The notes under the pieces are model-generated. The model did no database searches. It saw nothing but the letters and a program-made list of their open reading frames with translations, and was not told where the DNA came from. From Acanthaster planci (taxonomy: Eukaryota; Echinodermata; Asteroidea; Valvatida; Acanthasteridae), in NCBI RefSeq assembly GCF_001949145.1, contig NW_019091379.1:1919537-1983536 (forward strand): a stretch of DNA of 64,000 bases. The letters run 5' to 3'. The position numbers and the translations under genes are program-made. This document shows positions 38,101-49,037 of the stretch, one piece after another (positions within the stretch are counted from its first letter, which is position 1; every line of letters begins with the position of its first letter).

Positions 38101-41100
38101 CCAACAAAGGCATGAATATTCAATGTCCAATTCCTCGGTACATGAAGTTTTAAGGATGCAGATTGCCATCGATAAATTGCGGCAGCGATCACAGGGTACA
38201 AAAGGGGTTTCGTGGTTGTGAAACAGATCGTGCATAACAAGCACTCTCTGCACTCTGGCTATGGACATACTGGATTTGCCAGAATGCATTGGCTCTGGCA
38301 GTTCAACCTCCTTCCGTGTCCTTCCTCTTTGTTGTACCACAGCTTGAGCCACAGGTTCCAATGCAAGCTGAAGATGTTTTGTCACTGTGATGGAGCTTTG
38401 GGGCTTCATCTAACCTTGGCTGACATTCATTTCCCAAGATATCCTACCTAATGAGGTTAGCTTGCCTGGTGAAGGAGCTGTGGGGATTTGAAGTGACCTT
38501 TGATTGCTTTCCTTGTCGTAGGTCTGTATGTTTATAGAATGCCTTTTATCAAGACGTTGGGAGTGTGTTTTTTTTTTTGGAAAAATTGCAGATGCAACAC
38601 TGACGACGCTGATGACACAGGAAGTGTGAAGACGTACATGACACATGTCACTTACAGACAACACGAGGAGGATGGATTACCATGCTGGTACAAAATGAAG
38701 CTCTTCTATGAGGCTCCAGTTATCAGCTTCCGTCTCAACATGGTACTTAGGCCACTGTCCAAATATTGAATGTCCACGAGTGCTGTGCTCAGAAGAATTA
38801 CACAATGACAGATGGAGGGTTCCTGCCATGTGAAATGGAACAGTCCATCTGTTGCTGAATGATATTATTCCTTCCATTGCATGAATGTAGAGCGTAATTT
38901 GCTTCATACTATGCCTGCAGAAATCCCATTACCACCAGAGCAAATCCAGAGTTTAATAAATCCCTGTAGCATGACCATGTAATGGAACTTCCATTTATGG
39001 TTGAATGTAACATCCATGTATCCTTGAATGGAACGTTGGTTATATTTTTGCAAAGTGACCATATTAGATGTTCAGACATATAATTGAGTGACACATGATG
39101 AACAACCATCATTCAGATGACATTGATTTCGTTAGGGATGGTGTGGCATTTCCTGCAAATAAAAGTTGAGTGTTCGTTTTTCCTCCATAGTTGCCTTTTT
39201 CCTCCCCAGTCGTTCCTTTTAGCTGGAAATGCCCTGAACTGAGTACCAAAGGGCAAAATTGCATTGCTGGGAAAATGAGAGCTATGATGTGGTCTCTGCT
39301 TCCATTGACAGTGTCACTGCCATTGAGCATCGCAGGGATCAGTCATTATCTTGAAATCCCTGATCAGACATAAGAGAATCACAAACAGCAAGGGCGTGCA
39401 AGCTTTTGTCAGCTTAGCCAATTTCCTTATTAGTATTCCCTATTTACACCATGAAAGATGGAAAACACTACAAAATCTTGCATTGTCATAAATATCCTTA
39501 TTTTCCTGAATGTCCACACACGTGTGTGTGACAGCTGTTGAGTATAGAGTATAGCAATGTCGTACAGTGTGGCTTTTATTGATTAAGAGCAAGCCAATCT
39601 TTGTGGGACTCTGGTATTTAAAGTGCTACCTCCGATTGGCGGGTTCATTCACCTCTTGTCCTGTTGTGTCAGTTCGTTGAGAGGACCCCAACTATGCCAT
39701 GACTTTCAATTCCTCCAGCTGATGCCAATCATATGCTTGAGAGACGGATGCCACTTTGAATGGAACTCTTTCCCTTCTGAGGAAAGAAGAACCACATGCA
39801 CTTTTGCTGCAACAATATTCCAGTCAGTTTTGTAAAAATCCACCCAATATTGTTGGTTTTTTCCTTACAGATATCCCATTTTTTGTTTCTGGGACTCTTC
39901 AGCTACATCCTTCTTTGCAACTTTACAGAGGAGGTCTCCATCTACGAAATGGTTCTCATGGGCTGGGTGTTTACACTCTTCACGGAGGAAGTGCGACAGG
40001 TATGCCCACGGAGTGGTGTATATTCGCAAAACTTTTCATGTTTTCTCTTCGCATGCACCATGCTGTAACTTTTGGTTCTCCTGGACAGTGTTGTAGTCGA
40101 GACCACTTCAGACCTTCACAAGACCAACACAAGACCTCTAGTCTGAATTCAAGAATTCAAGCCACAAGCTGTTCAAATGAACTGCAACAAAAGCATTCCT
40201 TTGTCATTGTTCGCCCTGTTTACTTGTGACTGGTCTTGTGCATGGTCTTGTGTCTGATCTCCCAGAGTGGATTGACCTGCTTCCTTGTCTATGCAGTTCC
40301 TGCCATAAGCTAAGATGAGGTATCCAACTTCCTACTTATAATTGACGGGAAGCTCACACTTGTTCTCATATTCAAACATTTCGTAACCATCAGGCCAGTC
40401 TGTCTTTCCCAGGTCATTGGATCCGTCTTTCACTTGTCATTTGGGTCCTTCCCACAAAAATTTGCTTGGCCTCAAACCTCTAGATTTTTCAAGAGGACTA
40501 TCAGACAGTGTATCACCGCTTTGATGCCTGGCTGTGGGGCTATTGGAACTGCATGGATCTCCTGTCCCTGGTGATGTTTGCCGTTGGTGTGGGCCTTCGG
40601 TTCCACCCGGTCACGTTGGACGCAGCGCGCATCATTCTGGCTCTGGACCTGGTCGTCTTCTACTTGAGAATTCTCCACATCTTCTCGGCCAGCAAGCTCT
40701 TGGGACCCAAACTAATCATGATTGTCAGAATGGTAAGAACAAGGCCAAGATTTCGTTGGCTCAGGCACTTGCCTCTGTGTAGAATTGTAGACATTTTATG
40801 CATAAAATCATCAGCGTTGCCATCGCTCTTGCTGAGAGACTAACTAGCTTGATACATCCTAAACAGGTATACACAGGCAAACATGGCAAGAGATTTGAAT
40901 TGAAACCCTTGCAATTCCCCCAAATAAGGATGATATTGCCAGGAGATGAAATACAGGTAAAAAGTAGAGCCTGAAAGTGAAAGGTCGTGCAGTGAGCTTC
41001 CAGAACCGTGGTGCAGGCCATCTATCGGGATTTTACAGGAGGCCGTCCTGTCACGTTTGATTTTACAAAGGCGTTTTTCCGAGTTTCGTTTTTTCAAAAA

Positions 41101-44100
41101 GTAACTGAACGAAAAATGTTACATCGTCTGAAATTTGTGCACATTATCTTTCCTATACAAGGGTTCCCGAAGGGCATTATCAGGGTCAACTTTCAGGCTC
41201 GAGTGTGTTTGGATCAGTTAAGCAGTCAGGTGTTGGTGACATTGACATGCATTGATATCCGGCTGTGCAGATGTAGGTCATTGGCGGCTACCCGACGCAC
41301 CCTTGTATGTCCACAGCTCAACCATGTTAGAATTCCATGTCTTCTTGTACAGCACATTTGAGCATAAGTTTATGGAATTGGCCCTTTACAAATGACTAAA
41401 TTATTATTAGCTTGAGACCTTTTGTCCCACATGTTTTTACCAGTTGGTACTTCTGGTGGCCTTCCTGGCTATTTTGCTGGTCTTCCTGGTGGCATTTGGA
41501 GTAGCCTGCCAAGCTATTCTCTTCCCAAACAACCAAGACATTGTCGGCATCATCAAGGGTGTATTCTACCAGTCCTATTTCCAGCTGTACGGGGAGCTTT
41601 TCCTGGAAGACATTGATAGTAAGTGCATTCTTTCCAAAAAAATGGGGAAGGGGGGTTGGATTTGGAGAGATGGAAGCATGCACTAGCCCAATCACTCTTG
41701 GAACCTTTGCTTTAAAAGGTACATGTATATCCACTGAACTACTTAGCACTAAATCTGCAGCACTAACTACGTGCATTTGCATGCCTCACCAGAGCCAATT
41801 CAAGCAGCCTGTAAATTTTCTATGTAGGGCAAATAGGGCACATGCAGTCCCACAACCACTTTTCGATGGAATTGGCAAGAAACGTAACCATTTTAATCCG
41901 TGCCAGTGAAACAATTATTACCTCTATGGTACGTTCACGAAACTGTTGTCGTATCATCTGTCCCGTTGTCCAACTTTTGGGTCTGTCCAACTTTGGTTGC
42001 TCTCTGCTTGGAGTGGGAATGAGAGGGTGGTTTTAAGATACATGTAGCTACATCAGTAGTGGTTGGAACTCGATGCGTGTGGTGCACAGCTTATGAGCGT
42101 TTGGCGTGAGATGTACTAATGTATGTGCATGCTATACCTTGTAAATAGACATGATTGCATACAACGCCAAATTTCAGTCTTCGGATAAATCGATCCATCA
42201 CGTCATGCTCCATTGTTTTCTCACAAACCACAGCCTTGTTTTATGTCCAACAAGCATGCACAAACGTCTGACACGCACGCGCGTATGATGCGTGCGGCGG
42301 GAGCATGTGGGGTCACTCTGGGAAAGAGCTTGTGCTTAGTGCCCATGTGTGTGCACCCGTGGGTGGGGCTTACTGGATTGGTCTGTTGATTAACTAACAG
42401 TCCAGCAACTTTTCTGAAGGTGTCTTCACCACTTACTATGGATAGCTACATATGCATATGTACCCTATGCTTGCCGTACTGCAAGTCTTGCTTGTGAGGA
42501 ATTAATGCAGTTTTTCCCCCGTCGTTGATTCATCCGATCAGGTGAAGAGTGCGCACTGCTGGAGTCAGCGAATGTCGGGTCTATGCAACGTTGCCCCCAA
42601 CATTCATGGTTTGGAACCCTCATCCTGGCATTCTACCTGTTCATCAGCAACATTTTACTGCTCAACCTTCTCATCGCAATGCTCAAGTATGCCTCCAGCA
42701 AGTTGGAAAAAACTCAAACCAAGCCTAATGATTTCATCTTTCACTGCATGTGTTTCTGTCACTGTCTTCATTGTTATGTTTCAGGCCAAATGCATCTACC
42801 GCCTTTGTCTTGTCTTCCTGTGTGTATGTGTGTGAACACCCATCATAATTTTATAGTTGTAGGAAAACCCACATGCTGAAACATAGACGTTTTGGGGATC
42901 TAAAAGTTAGCAAGTTACATTGTTGTCTTGACAACTCAGTCCCAACTTTCCCAACAAGGGAAACCATCCCTTTGATGTGTTGACGGCCTACCCACATATA
43001 CATATTCAGTGTGCAGACATTGGACAGTAGAGGACTTGTCACACGTTTCCTTCCTCAGCTGAGTTTTGCTCATTGTTTAAGGCTAAACACTGAATACCGG
43101 CAAGCTTTTGTGATGGAAACGAGACGTCTGATGGAATATTCGTTTGTTATTCAGTCATCTCAAGTAATACAAATTTGCAGTAGCCTTTTTTGAGCAGTGA
43201 AATTTGTCGATTTCCTCTGTTCCTGTAAGTAAAACTTCTTGCACCCGGATTTTTACAAAAATGTGAAACCCCTGAAGGTGAAGCCAGCCCTGAACTCAAG
43301 GCCATCTTAACAATCATTAGCTTGCAAAAGTTTTTTAAAGCCAGATTCAACAACTTAAATGTGACTCATGCTGTGAGTTTATTCAGTCACAACAAATTCA
43401 TTAATTAACCGAAAGTCTAGTTGATATTCAAATAGTGTAGAATTTAGAAGGGTTTATTGGTATCGATAAAAATCAGTTTAAAAATCAAGGATTGGTACTG
43501 GCATCCAAGGACGTTAAATGATGATGTTGCATTGGCTTTTTAGGTCAAGTCTTTACGTTAATACACCCTTCTTCTTTTTACTAATTTTTTTCCGAACACT
43601 CTGCCTTTCACCTTAGTTACACCTTCCAGGCCATTCAAGACAACACCGATACCTTTTGGAAGTTCCAGCGTTATCAGTTGGTCAAGGAATATTACCAGCG
43701 GCCCTCTGTTGTTCCTCCATTGATCATCGTGATGCATGTTTACCAGATGATACGGTGGGCCTGGGACAAGTGCTTCCCTGGATGCACACTGTACAGGTCT
43801 GCCAACCTGATGAGTAAGTCGTCGATACGTGCTATCATTTCCCTTTGGTTCTGTAGTCCTCAGAAGATGGCCTTAGTTTGTTGCCTGTCTAAATCTTGCT
43901 TCCCTTGCCATCTGCATTTTAATGTAGGACTTGAGTTGACTGGTTTGAATGGAAGAAGGTACTTACCGAGGGACTGAAATGTGAAATGGGTAACCAAGAA
44001 ATGCCTTTTACCACTGAACAAAACTTTTACAGGTGCACGTAGCATTCACCAGAATGTGAGAATTTACTATGGAAATCTATTATTTCACGTCCAGTTTGTA

Positions 44101-46242
44101 AAGCCGTTCAAGTGTTCCTTTCCTCACCTCCCATTAGAGGAAAACAGAAAGATGGCTTTTTTTCAAAAGGATAATTCTGAGGGTAGCAGTTGATCTGACC
44201 TCAAAGGGATTGTTCCTCTGTGAGCTCCTTACATGTGTCTGTCTTTTTTTTTTTTAACTCTCCAGAGAGAAAGTTGCAACAGGACAAGCAGATTGAGATC
44301 TCAACGTGGGAGGAAGTCACGGGTGAAGACTATTTGGCCGAGCAGAAGAAGCTGACTAACCGAGAATCCCACAAGAGAATGAAGCAAACTGACGAGAAGT
44401 GAGTCCGTCCACGTACTGATCAATTTATCTCACAGAGTCTTGGCGGTTTTTGGTTTTTTTGTTCACCGTGGACAAATATCGGCCTAGTTTGGTTGCTTGC
44501 TTGAATTGAAAGCAAACCTCTGGATGGCAAAGGGGAAGGGGTGGGCAAGATTGATGGAGCAGTCAGACGGAGTATCACACCCCTCCCTTTCATCCCCCAA
44601 GTCTCAAGAAATCTTTCATCTTCCTGGAAGTCAGATCTCCCAGGGTAAATTTTTACAAAAAGAAATGATGAGGACTGGCAAATCCAGAAGGCATTCATCT
44701 TAGAAACTGATAGGGAAGACAGTTGGGCTTGAAGAAGTCTCAAGAAATTCTTCAAGAAAATCTCAGTACCAGCTGAGGCCTCAAAAGCACTTTGGGTATT
44801 TGGGTCTTCACTAGACACTTGATTTCTGTCTTGTGAAAGAAAAAAACATTGTTTTCACAGAGGGACAAATTAGCCCCAAATCGGCACATTTTAGAGTGTC
44901 TGAATGTTAGCGTAATTGACTAGTTTGTCTGATGCGTATGATTTGATGTTTGACCAAATCTAAGTGGAATCACATGCATCTCTGGCAGACATCTAAGCCA
45001 CATTTTTTGTTTTCATGAAGTTTTTTCATTTCACAGAGGGAAATTTCACTCACAAATTATATACATATGTAACCGAGCCGCATGTTGCATAATCAGTGGC
45101 AACAGTACCCATGTTGCCAATGGCATATTTCCTGTGTTTGAATTTTAGCGAAGGGACAAATTCAGTTGAATAAATTAATTCCTTAGTTACATTCAAATGA
45201 AGTAGTGGACACTTTAATTTCTGGCATTTTGTGGCACGTCAGTGTGCACATGGATTTACGTTTGTGCAATGTACTTACTTAATCAACTTTTGCAGTTAGT
45301 CTCTATGAAGTCTCTGTTGCAAAAGTAGCCAACTTAACATGCAATTTTCTCGAAAGTTTAGGTTTGTGCAGCATATCAAGCCTGTCTCTTCTTGAAAACG
45401 GTGATGAAATGTGTTGTACAGATTGACCATTATTCTGTTATTTCCCCGAATGATTGTGATTGATTGAAAAAAGTTTATATTTTTCAGTGATGAAGAATGT
45501 TGAGAAAGTTAGAGATCTTGAAAATGTAAAAAACTTTGGTTTTCTTAACAGGCTTGAGGCTTTGTCATCCAAAATGACCAAGCACTTTGAAGGTGCAAGG
45601 CTTAACAAAGCTATTGAAGGAAGGTTTAACATGTTGGAAGCACAGGTAGGTCAGATTGACTCATATGCGGGCTTGGAAATCATAAATTATTCAATACTTG
45701 CATGAATCCCAGCCATCTGATTGGTGGATTGTTGATCACATGTCATTGAATTATTCATTTATTTAAAGGGCACTGTTGAATAGTATCTAATTCACTATCT
45801 TTGTTCCCGCCCCCATTTCATATATTTTATTCATAGTAAGTAAGAGGAAAACAATTGTAGGACGGGAACCAGTCTAACATTATGTGAACCTACCAGTGGG
45901 TGGCGCTTCAGCCACTAATCTGTTTCGCAGAATATGAGAGGACTGGTAATCCTTTTCTGAACATTTCTGGACATTTCACTGTCAGTCAGTGATCAGAATC
46001 ATTTATTCAGTGACAAATGACAAAATGTTGGTAACTGCCGAAGGGAAGAATTGATTCCTCCGATTTTTCCTGATTTTTCCTGCCAGATCGCCAATCTGGA
46101 GTGCCTCGTCAATAGCTTGCACGGAACTGGTCTGTCGTCTGACAGCAGCGATGGCCTGACAAGGGCAGGACACTTGCAGAGCTTGAGGCACCATATGAAA
46201 TCCTACCCACCGAAGAAGGGCAAGTCGGCAACTCTGAAGTAA
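23381..46242 (+). CDS. TRPM-family cation channel, gene 1 (complete, 25 coding exons)
   Basis: Plasma-membrane cation channel. Coding exons: 23381-23472, 24295-24423, 26003-26132, 26715-26898, 27770-27939, 28688-28916, 30275-30437, 31233-31417, 31913-32013, 32484-32621, 33432-33488, 34092-34203, 34645-34846, 35328-35553, 36544-36630, 36908-37008, 38592-38742, 39871-39999, 40496-40732, 41444-41618, 42542-42686, 43617-43813, 44266-44398, 45552-45645 and 46087-46242. All phases fit; the total is 3,723 bases, 1,240 residues. In order: a variable N terminus, the TRPM homology region from about residue 118, six membrane helices (about 770-1050), the pore, the TRP helix, and a C-terminal coiled coil. 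The pore motif YGELFLEDID and CQAILFPN resemble TRPM1/3/6/7 more than TRPM2/4/5/8. No alpha-kinase or NUDT9-like domain follows. Tandem to a second TRPM gene at 54,246. Family is certain; exons 1-3 are the least secure. Confidence 0.93.
25100..25212 (-). repeat. SINE-like element, family B copy 2
   Basis: On the minus strand, AAGCTCGGCAGTCGAGTGG (A-box region) and GGTTCCAGTCA (B box, 25,138-25,148) are followed by CAGCAAGCTCGTGAATTTTT. It lies in intron 2 of TRPM gene 1, antisense to the gene. Confidence 0.65.
26715..35553 (+). CDS. TRPM gene 1, exons 4-14: TRPM homology (MHR) region
   Basis: Residues about 118-706 form the large cytosolic N-terminal region. FPKLLISILGGG, WLFTGGLNCGMMK, VAVGVASLGIV, PNHTHFILVG, VVFGGDHSTIQTVNDAV and PVLVIPDSGGAADVL are the SLOG-like MHR1/2 landmarks of TRPM proteins. 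LAVIWNRIDLAKKELL, PKFVKLFIAEGN and STCLDLAAAARNKQFIAH mark the later ankyrin-like MHR3/4 part. LWMGRLSLRTG just before the membrane segment resembles TRPM1/3/6/7. Introns here contain SINE B copies, a 228-base MITE and a hairpin cluster. Confidence 0.93.
27345..27450 (-). repeat. SINE-like element, family B copy 3
   Basis: On the minus strand, AAGCTCAGTGGCCAAGAGG (A-box region) and GGTTCAAGTCC (B box, 27,382-27,392) are followed by GAGTAAGCTTGTGAATTTTT. The GCAGGAGGTC block between the boxes is shared with the copy at 25,100. It lies in intron 4 of TRPM gene 1. Confidence 0.7.
28364..28451. repeat. Short hairpin element, family G copy 1
   Basis: Bounded by ATTAACCC and GGGTTAAT. Inside is a perfect 14-base inverted repeat, CCCTAACCTTCCCC (28,393-28,406) against GGGGAAGGTTAGGG (28,433-28,446), with one N in the loop. 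A related element is at 53,571-53,632. It lies in intron 5 of TRPM gene 1. Confidence 0.6.
28427..28427. other. Single ambiguous base (N)
   Basis: One N, in the loop of the family G hairpin inside a TRPM gene 1 intron; no coding consequence. Confidence 1.
29264..29491. mobile_element. MITE-like element with long terminal inverted repeats (E)
   Basis: Ends are inverted copies of TTTTCCAATACTCAACTTCG, continuing as CTCCGTCTCAGGCTTC, about 36 bases with few mismatches. The 228-base interior has no coding capacity. No clear target-site duplication was seen. It lies in intron 6 of TRPM gene 1. Confidence 0.75.
30627..30710. repeat. Double hairpin of GCCTTGTGGGGTACC arms
   Basis: A perfect 15-base inverted repeat (30,627-30,641 against 30,654-30,668) is followed by a second, imperfect one with the same motif (30,680-30,691 against 30,698-30,710). 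A further half-copy, ATACCCCACAAG, is near 30,911. It lies in intron 7 of TRPM gene 1. Confidence 0.85.
36544..43813 (+). CDS. TRPM gene 1, exons 15-22: membrane domain, pore and TRP helix
   Basis: Exon 15 has a hydrophobic pre-S1 segment (IWTSIFFPFLICCVVTF) and exon 16 a polar linker. S1 spans the exon 17/18 join, S2 ends FTEEVRQ, S3 is WNCMDLLSLVMFAVGVGL, S4 runs ALDLVVFYLRILHIFSASK followed by LGPKLIM, and S5 is VAFLAILLVFLVAFGVACQA. The pore loop has YGELFLEDID, keeping Gly-Glu and two acidic residues, as in divalent-permeable TRPM1/3/6/7; permeability is inference. S6 is YLFISNILLLNLLIAML and the TRP helix is FWKFQRYQLVKEYYQRP. Exon 19 uses an AAGAG acceptor (exon starts at 40,496), chosen because only it keeps phase. 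Confidence 0.93.
37080..37305. repeat. Repeat-like block rich in CATGGAAAAGTCATGGAAT
   Basis: Several variants of CCTGGAAAA, CATGGAAA and CATGGATTTCCATG occur in both senses, giving partial self-complementarity. It lies in intron 16 of TRPM gene 1. It resembles AT-rich interspersed repeats seen in many animal genomes, but no family can be named. Confidence 0.35.
40086..40262 (+). mobile_element. Repeat family A copy 2
   Basis: It begins CAGTGTTGTAGTCGAGACCA and carries the family core (CACAAGCTGTTCAAATGAAC, GCAACAAAAGCATTCCTTTG) and two TGGTCTTGTG units. The right terminal inverted repeat is missing or degraded. It lies in intron 18 of TRPM gene 1, between the S2 and S3 exons. Confidence 0.7.
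44266..46242 (+). CDS. TRPM gene 1, exons 23-25: C-terminal tail and coiled coil
   Basis: Residues about 1114-1240. WEEVTGEDYLAEQKK corresponds to the conserved post-TRP segment of TRPM channels. FNMLEAQIANLECLVNSL fits the tetramerising coiled coil. The frame stops at TAA 46,240-46,242 about 40 residues later, after a Ser/Lys-rich tail (PPKKGKSATLK). No kinase-like or Nudix-like exon is visible between here and the next TRPM gene. Confidence 0.9.
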
Positions 46243-46268
46243 AACAGAACACCACTTGATATGGGTTA

Positions 46269-46452
46269 ATTCAATATGGGCGATTCACAATAGTGCGCCA
46301 CCAAGAGTCTGCAACGCATTGGCCAATCACAATGCGCAAACTCTGTTGACCCAATGCGCGTTCGGAAAGGGTCGACAAATTTCGCACATTGTGATTGGCC
46401 AACACTTTGCAGACTCGTGGGGGCGCGCTATTGTGAATCGCCCGCATTGAAT
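46269..46452. mobile_element. Foldback element D copy 1, directly after the TRPM gene 1 stop
   Basis: The outer ends are ATTCAATATGGGCGATTCAC and its near-complement GTGAATCGCCCGCATTGAAT. Pairing continues inward through CAATAGTGCGC and GCGCGCTATTG, and through GGCCAATCACAATG and CATTGTGATTGGCC, so the 184 bases fold into one long hairpin. It starts 27 bases after the TAA and so probably lies in the 3' untranslated region. A related copy is at 60,157-60,301. Confidence 0.85.
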
Positions 46453-46856
46453 TTCAAACTCGCTACAGAGCTTGTCATTGTCGTGGCAAAAAAGCATGTA
46501 TGCAGTTCAACATGTGGAACTGTAATTCATAGCTTGCAAATTTAATGCCATAATGACATTATGTCATCAGTAACTGAAGTATTAGTGGCAATCATTTGAT
46601 TTCAATAGTAAAAGGTAAATGCTGAAATGGGTCCGGGTCCTGATAAGTACATCTTCATAGGAAATGTCATAAACTAGGCAAAACAGGATGAAAGAAACAG
46701 ACCATTAAGAATTATGACAGACAAGGAGAAATTTAAAATGAGAATGTCAAAAAATTAATTTGTTGGTATTATTTGTTTAATAGACTGTATCCAACGTCTG
46801 TTTTCATAGTGCATGTTCATAATCCACAGGAGCAAATATTAATTCAGCCTATGCAA

Positions 46857-46986
46857 TTAACCTCGTTAATAAGAGCACTGTTAAAACAAGGAAATGTTGG
46901 GTCCCGATCCTTTGTTAGTCGTCCTCATTCCTGACAATACAAGAATCCTGTTATAGCAAGGTTATCCACAAAAATCTGAGGGACCA
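46857..46986 (+). mobile_element. Repeat F copy 1 (DNA-transposon-like end)
   Basis: AACCTCGTTAATAAGAGCAC at the left, then CCGATCCTTTGT, CATTCCTGACAATAC, CCTGTTATAGCAAGGTTAT and CTGAGGGACC, each with a counterpart in the same order at 48,555-48,703. The left end is the inverse of the right end of that copy (CTCTTATTAATGAGGTTCGA). Such AACCTCGTTA termini resemble pogo/Tc1-type elements; that assignment is tentative. Confidence 0.5.
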
Positions 46987-47627
46987 CAGAAGCCAGTGAC
47001 AGTTAGTGTGAGTATAATTAATTGGCAGTGGAGTTGGTTGGACGTACAATCAACTACACAAAGAAGACTACTCAAGTAGTGGACGGAGAGAGTAATGATA
47101 GACAGAGGAAGATGGATCAAACTGCAAAAGCATAATGTGCAGTGCAGTGTTACTCTTTTTGTGTAAATATCACCCAAAGTATATTTTTTTCCAATCATGA
47201 ATATGAGCCACACCCATACTCTGAAATATTCCTCAACTTTCTTGCCTCTAACATTTTGAAGAACACCCGTATCTTCCATCAGGTTATGGGTGTGTTTTGA
47301 AATATGAAAAAAACAAGGTTTGCAGCTGCCTGCTGAGTCAAGTGACTCTGAAAGAATCGAAGGCTTCTTATTTCCATAATAGCAAGAGTCTTTCGCAACG
47401 GCAAGGTGGTCAGGTTGCCTTTGAAAAGTGATTTTCAACACTGATATGTGTGATCTAGAGAAAAAATTAACACTTGTACAGTCAATGTTGTCAGGTAAGG
47501 ACAGCGTGTAGGCTTTCAGGGAAAAGAAAAGAATAGGGATAAATACGGTGTTAGGAAACTCATTTCTATTTGCCGGGCTTACGATCAATCTGTCACTCAG
47601 CATAGATGTATCTGGATTTTTAAACAA
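46962..47627 (-). other. Long antisense open frame (221 codons), unidentified
   Basis: Longest uninterrupted single reading frame in the window, starting MFKNPDTSMLSDR and ending in repeat F sequence (GFCGPSDFCG). It shows no recognisable domain. A Leu/Ser/Thr/Cys-rich stretch near the end could be mistaken for a membrane segment. It lies antisense to the probable 3' untranslated region of TRPM gene 1. A chance open frame is the default view. Confidence 0.15.
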
Positions 47628-48040
47628 TGTACGTACTGGCGTGTAAAGGTTCTACCATTTTCCTTTCCTTATTTTAAAATCTGCAATTTAAGCTTCAATA
47701 TTTGATGTGTCCCTTATACCATAGCACGTTAGTATTCATTTGATTTGTTTTGTAGTTTTATACCCAGGTGTATACTTTAGGTAGTTTATTTTTCTACGCT
47801 TCTATTTTTTTATTTGTCTAAGTCCCACGTGCTTCAGAAGAAAATGCCTTTTGTACATAGTTTGATTACTCACAGTAGGGTTTAACCAGATTTCACTAAA
47901 ATGTATATTTTTATGCCATACTTTCGTAAAATGTTCGTTGCTGTACCTTGTACAACCTTGAGAGGACTTTTCTTAAATTATTTTGATAAGATAGATAATC
48001 TGCCCAAATAGCAAACAGTAAAAGGGATGTAAAGAATTAG

Positions 48041-48046
48041 AATAAA
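48041..48046 (+). terminator. Possible polyadenylation signal for TRPM gene 1
   Basis: AATAAA on the plus strand 1.8 kb after the stop codon. No nearer canonical signal was noticed, so the 3' untranslated region would be long. Very tentative. Confidence 0.15.
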
Positions 48047-48554
48047 AGACAAATTGGACAAGATATTGTTCCCTTCAAAGAAGCGTTTGTTGACGTCATC
48101 ATAAGCATTTCCATAAATTTATATGCATATTCTTTGCTTGTGATGTTCAACGCAGTGCAGTGGTGTAATACAGTGTATCCCTTCCCCAAAATGGTGCATT
48201 ACAAGCAAATACTGTCCATGTTAGGCATGGGCAGAGATCCCGGGGGTGGAGGCAATATATCCCACCCCTAAATGTTTGGGAGGGGAATAACCAATATAAT
48301 TCCCCCCGCCTCACTTTTCAAGTCACTGACTTCATGCGCACCCTGTAGCCTAAACTACGTACCGCCCACCACTCGCGTCACAATGCCACGTGGGATGGAG
48401 GCCGAGCTTTGAGCTTTCGGAAATCATCCCCCTACATGTGACAAAAAATCTCCGCCCATGATTTTAAAGTATCCACCAGCGATATTTATGATTTCATCAT
48501 CAACTTTTTCAGCTATCTTTTGCCCACTGCAAGGCAAAGGCCTGCCTAAGCTGG

Positions 48555-48703
48555 CACTAACTTGTGCTGCCCTGATCCACGTAAAGTCGTCCCAATCCTT
48601 TGTTTTTCTCTGTTTTCATTCCTGATAGTGCAATGTTCTGTTATAACAAGGTAATTTGCCGAGTCTGAAGGACCTCTTATTAATGAGGTTCGACTGTACA
48701 AGT
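48555..48703 (+). mobile_element. Repeat F copy 2
   Basis: Contains CCCAATCCTTTGT, CATTCCTGATAGTGC, TCTGTTATAACAAGGTAAT and CTGAAGGACC, matching copy 1 at 46,857, and ends CTCTTATTAATGAGGTTCGA followed by CTG. The left end is degraded. Confidence 0.5.
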
Positions 48704-48879
48704 CACAGGGGCAGATGGGGGGGGGGGTCGCACCCCTCCTTTCACCCCAATTAAAAAAAGAGGGAGGGAGAATAAAAAGAGGGGTCATATTGCCTGAAAT
48801 GGCACCACAGAGCACCTGGAATCCAAAAATTCCACCGACCCCAAGCGCATTTTACCCATTGCTTCTTTCGTTCACGACC

Positions 48880-49037
48880 TGGCCCCCTTTTAGAAATCCG
48901 AGCTCTCGCCCCATCCCTCTTGTAAAATCCGGGACCTGTCCCTGTGTCACGCCCGTAAACTGGATAATCTCGTCTCTCCATCTCGTTTTCTGTCTTCCTG
49001 GACTACGTCTGTCTCTCTTGTTATTTATTGAGTCCAT
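48880..49037 (-). mobile_element. Decayed LINE-like fragment
   Basis: The minus strand encodes SPGRQKTRWRDEIIQF, which resembles the GRxxxRWRDEI motif found near the C terminus of many invertebrate non-LTR reverse-transcriptase proteins. The frame is lost soon after, and no other part of such a protein is seen. Based on motif memory only. Confidence 0.35.
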
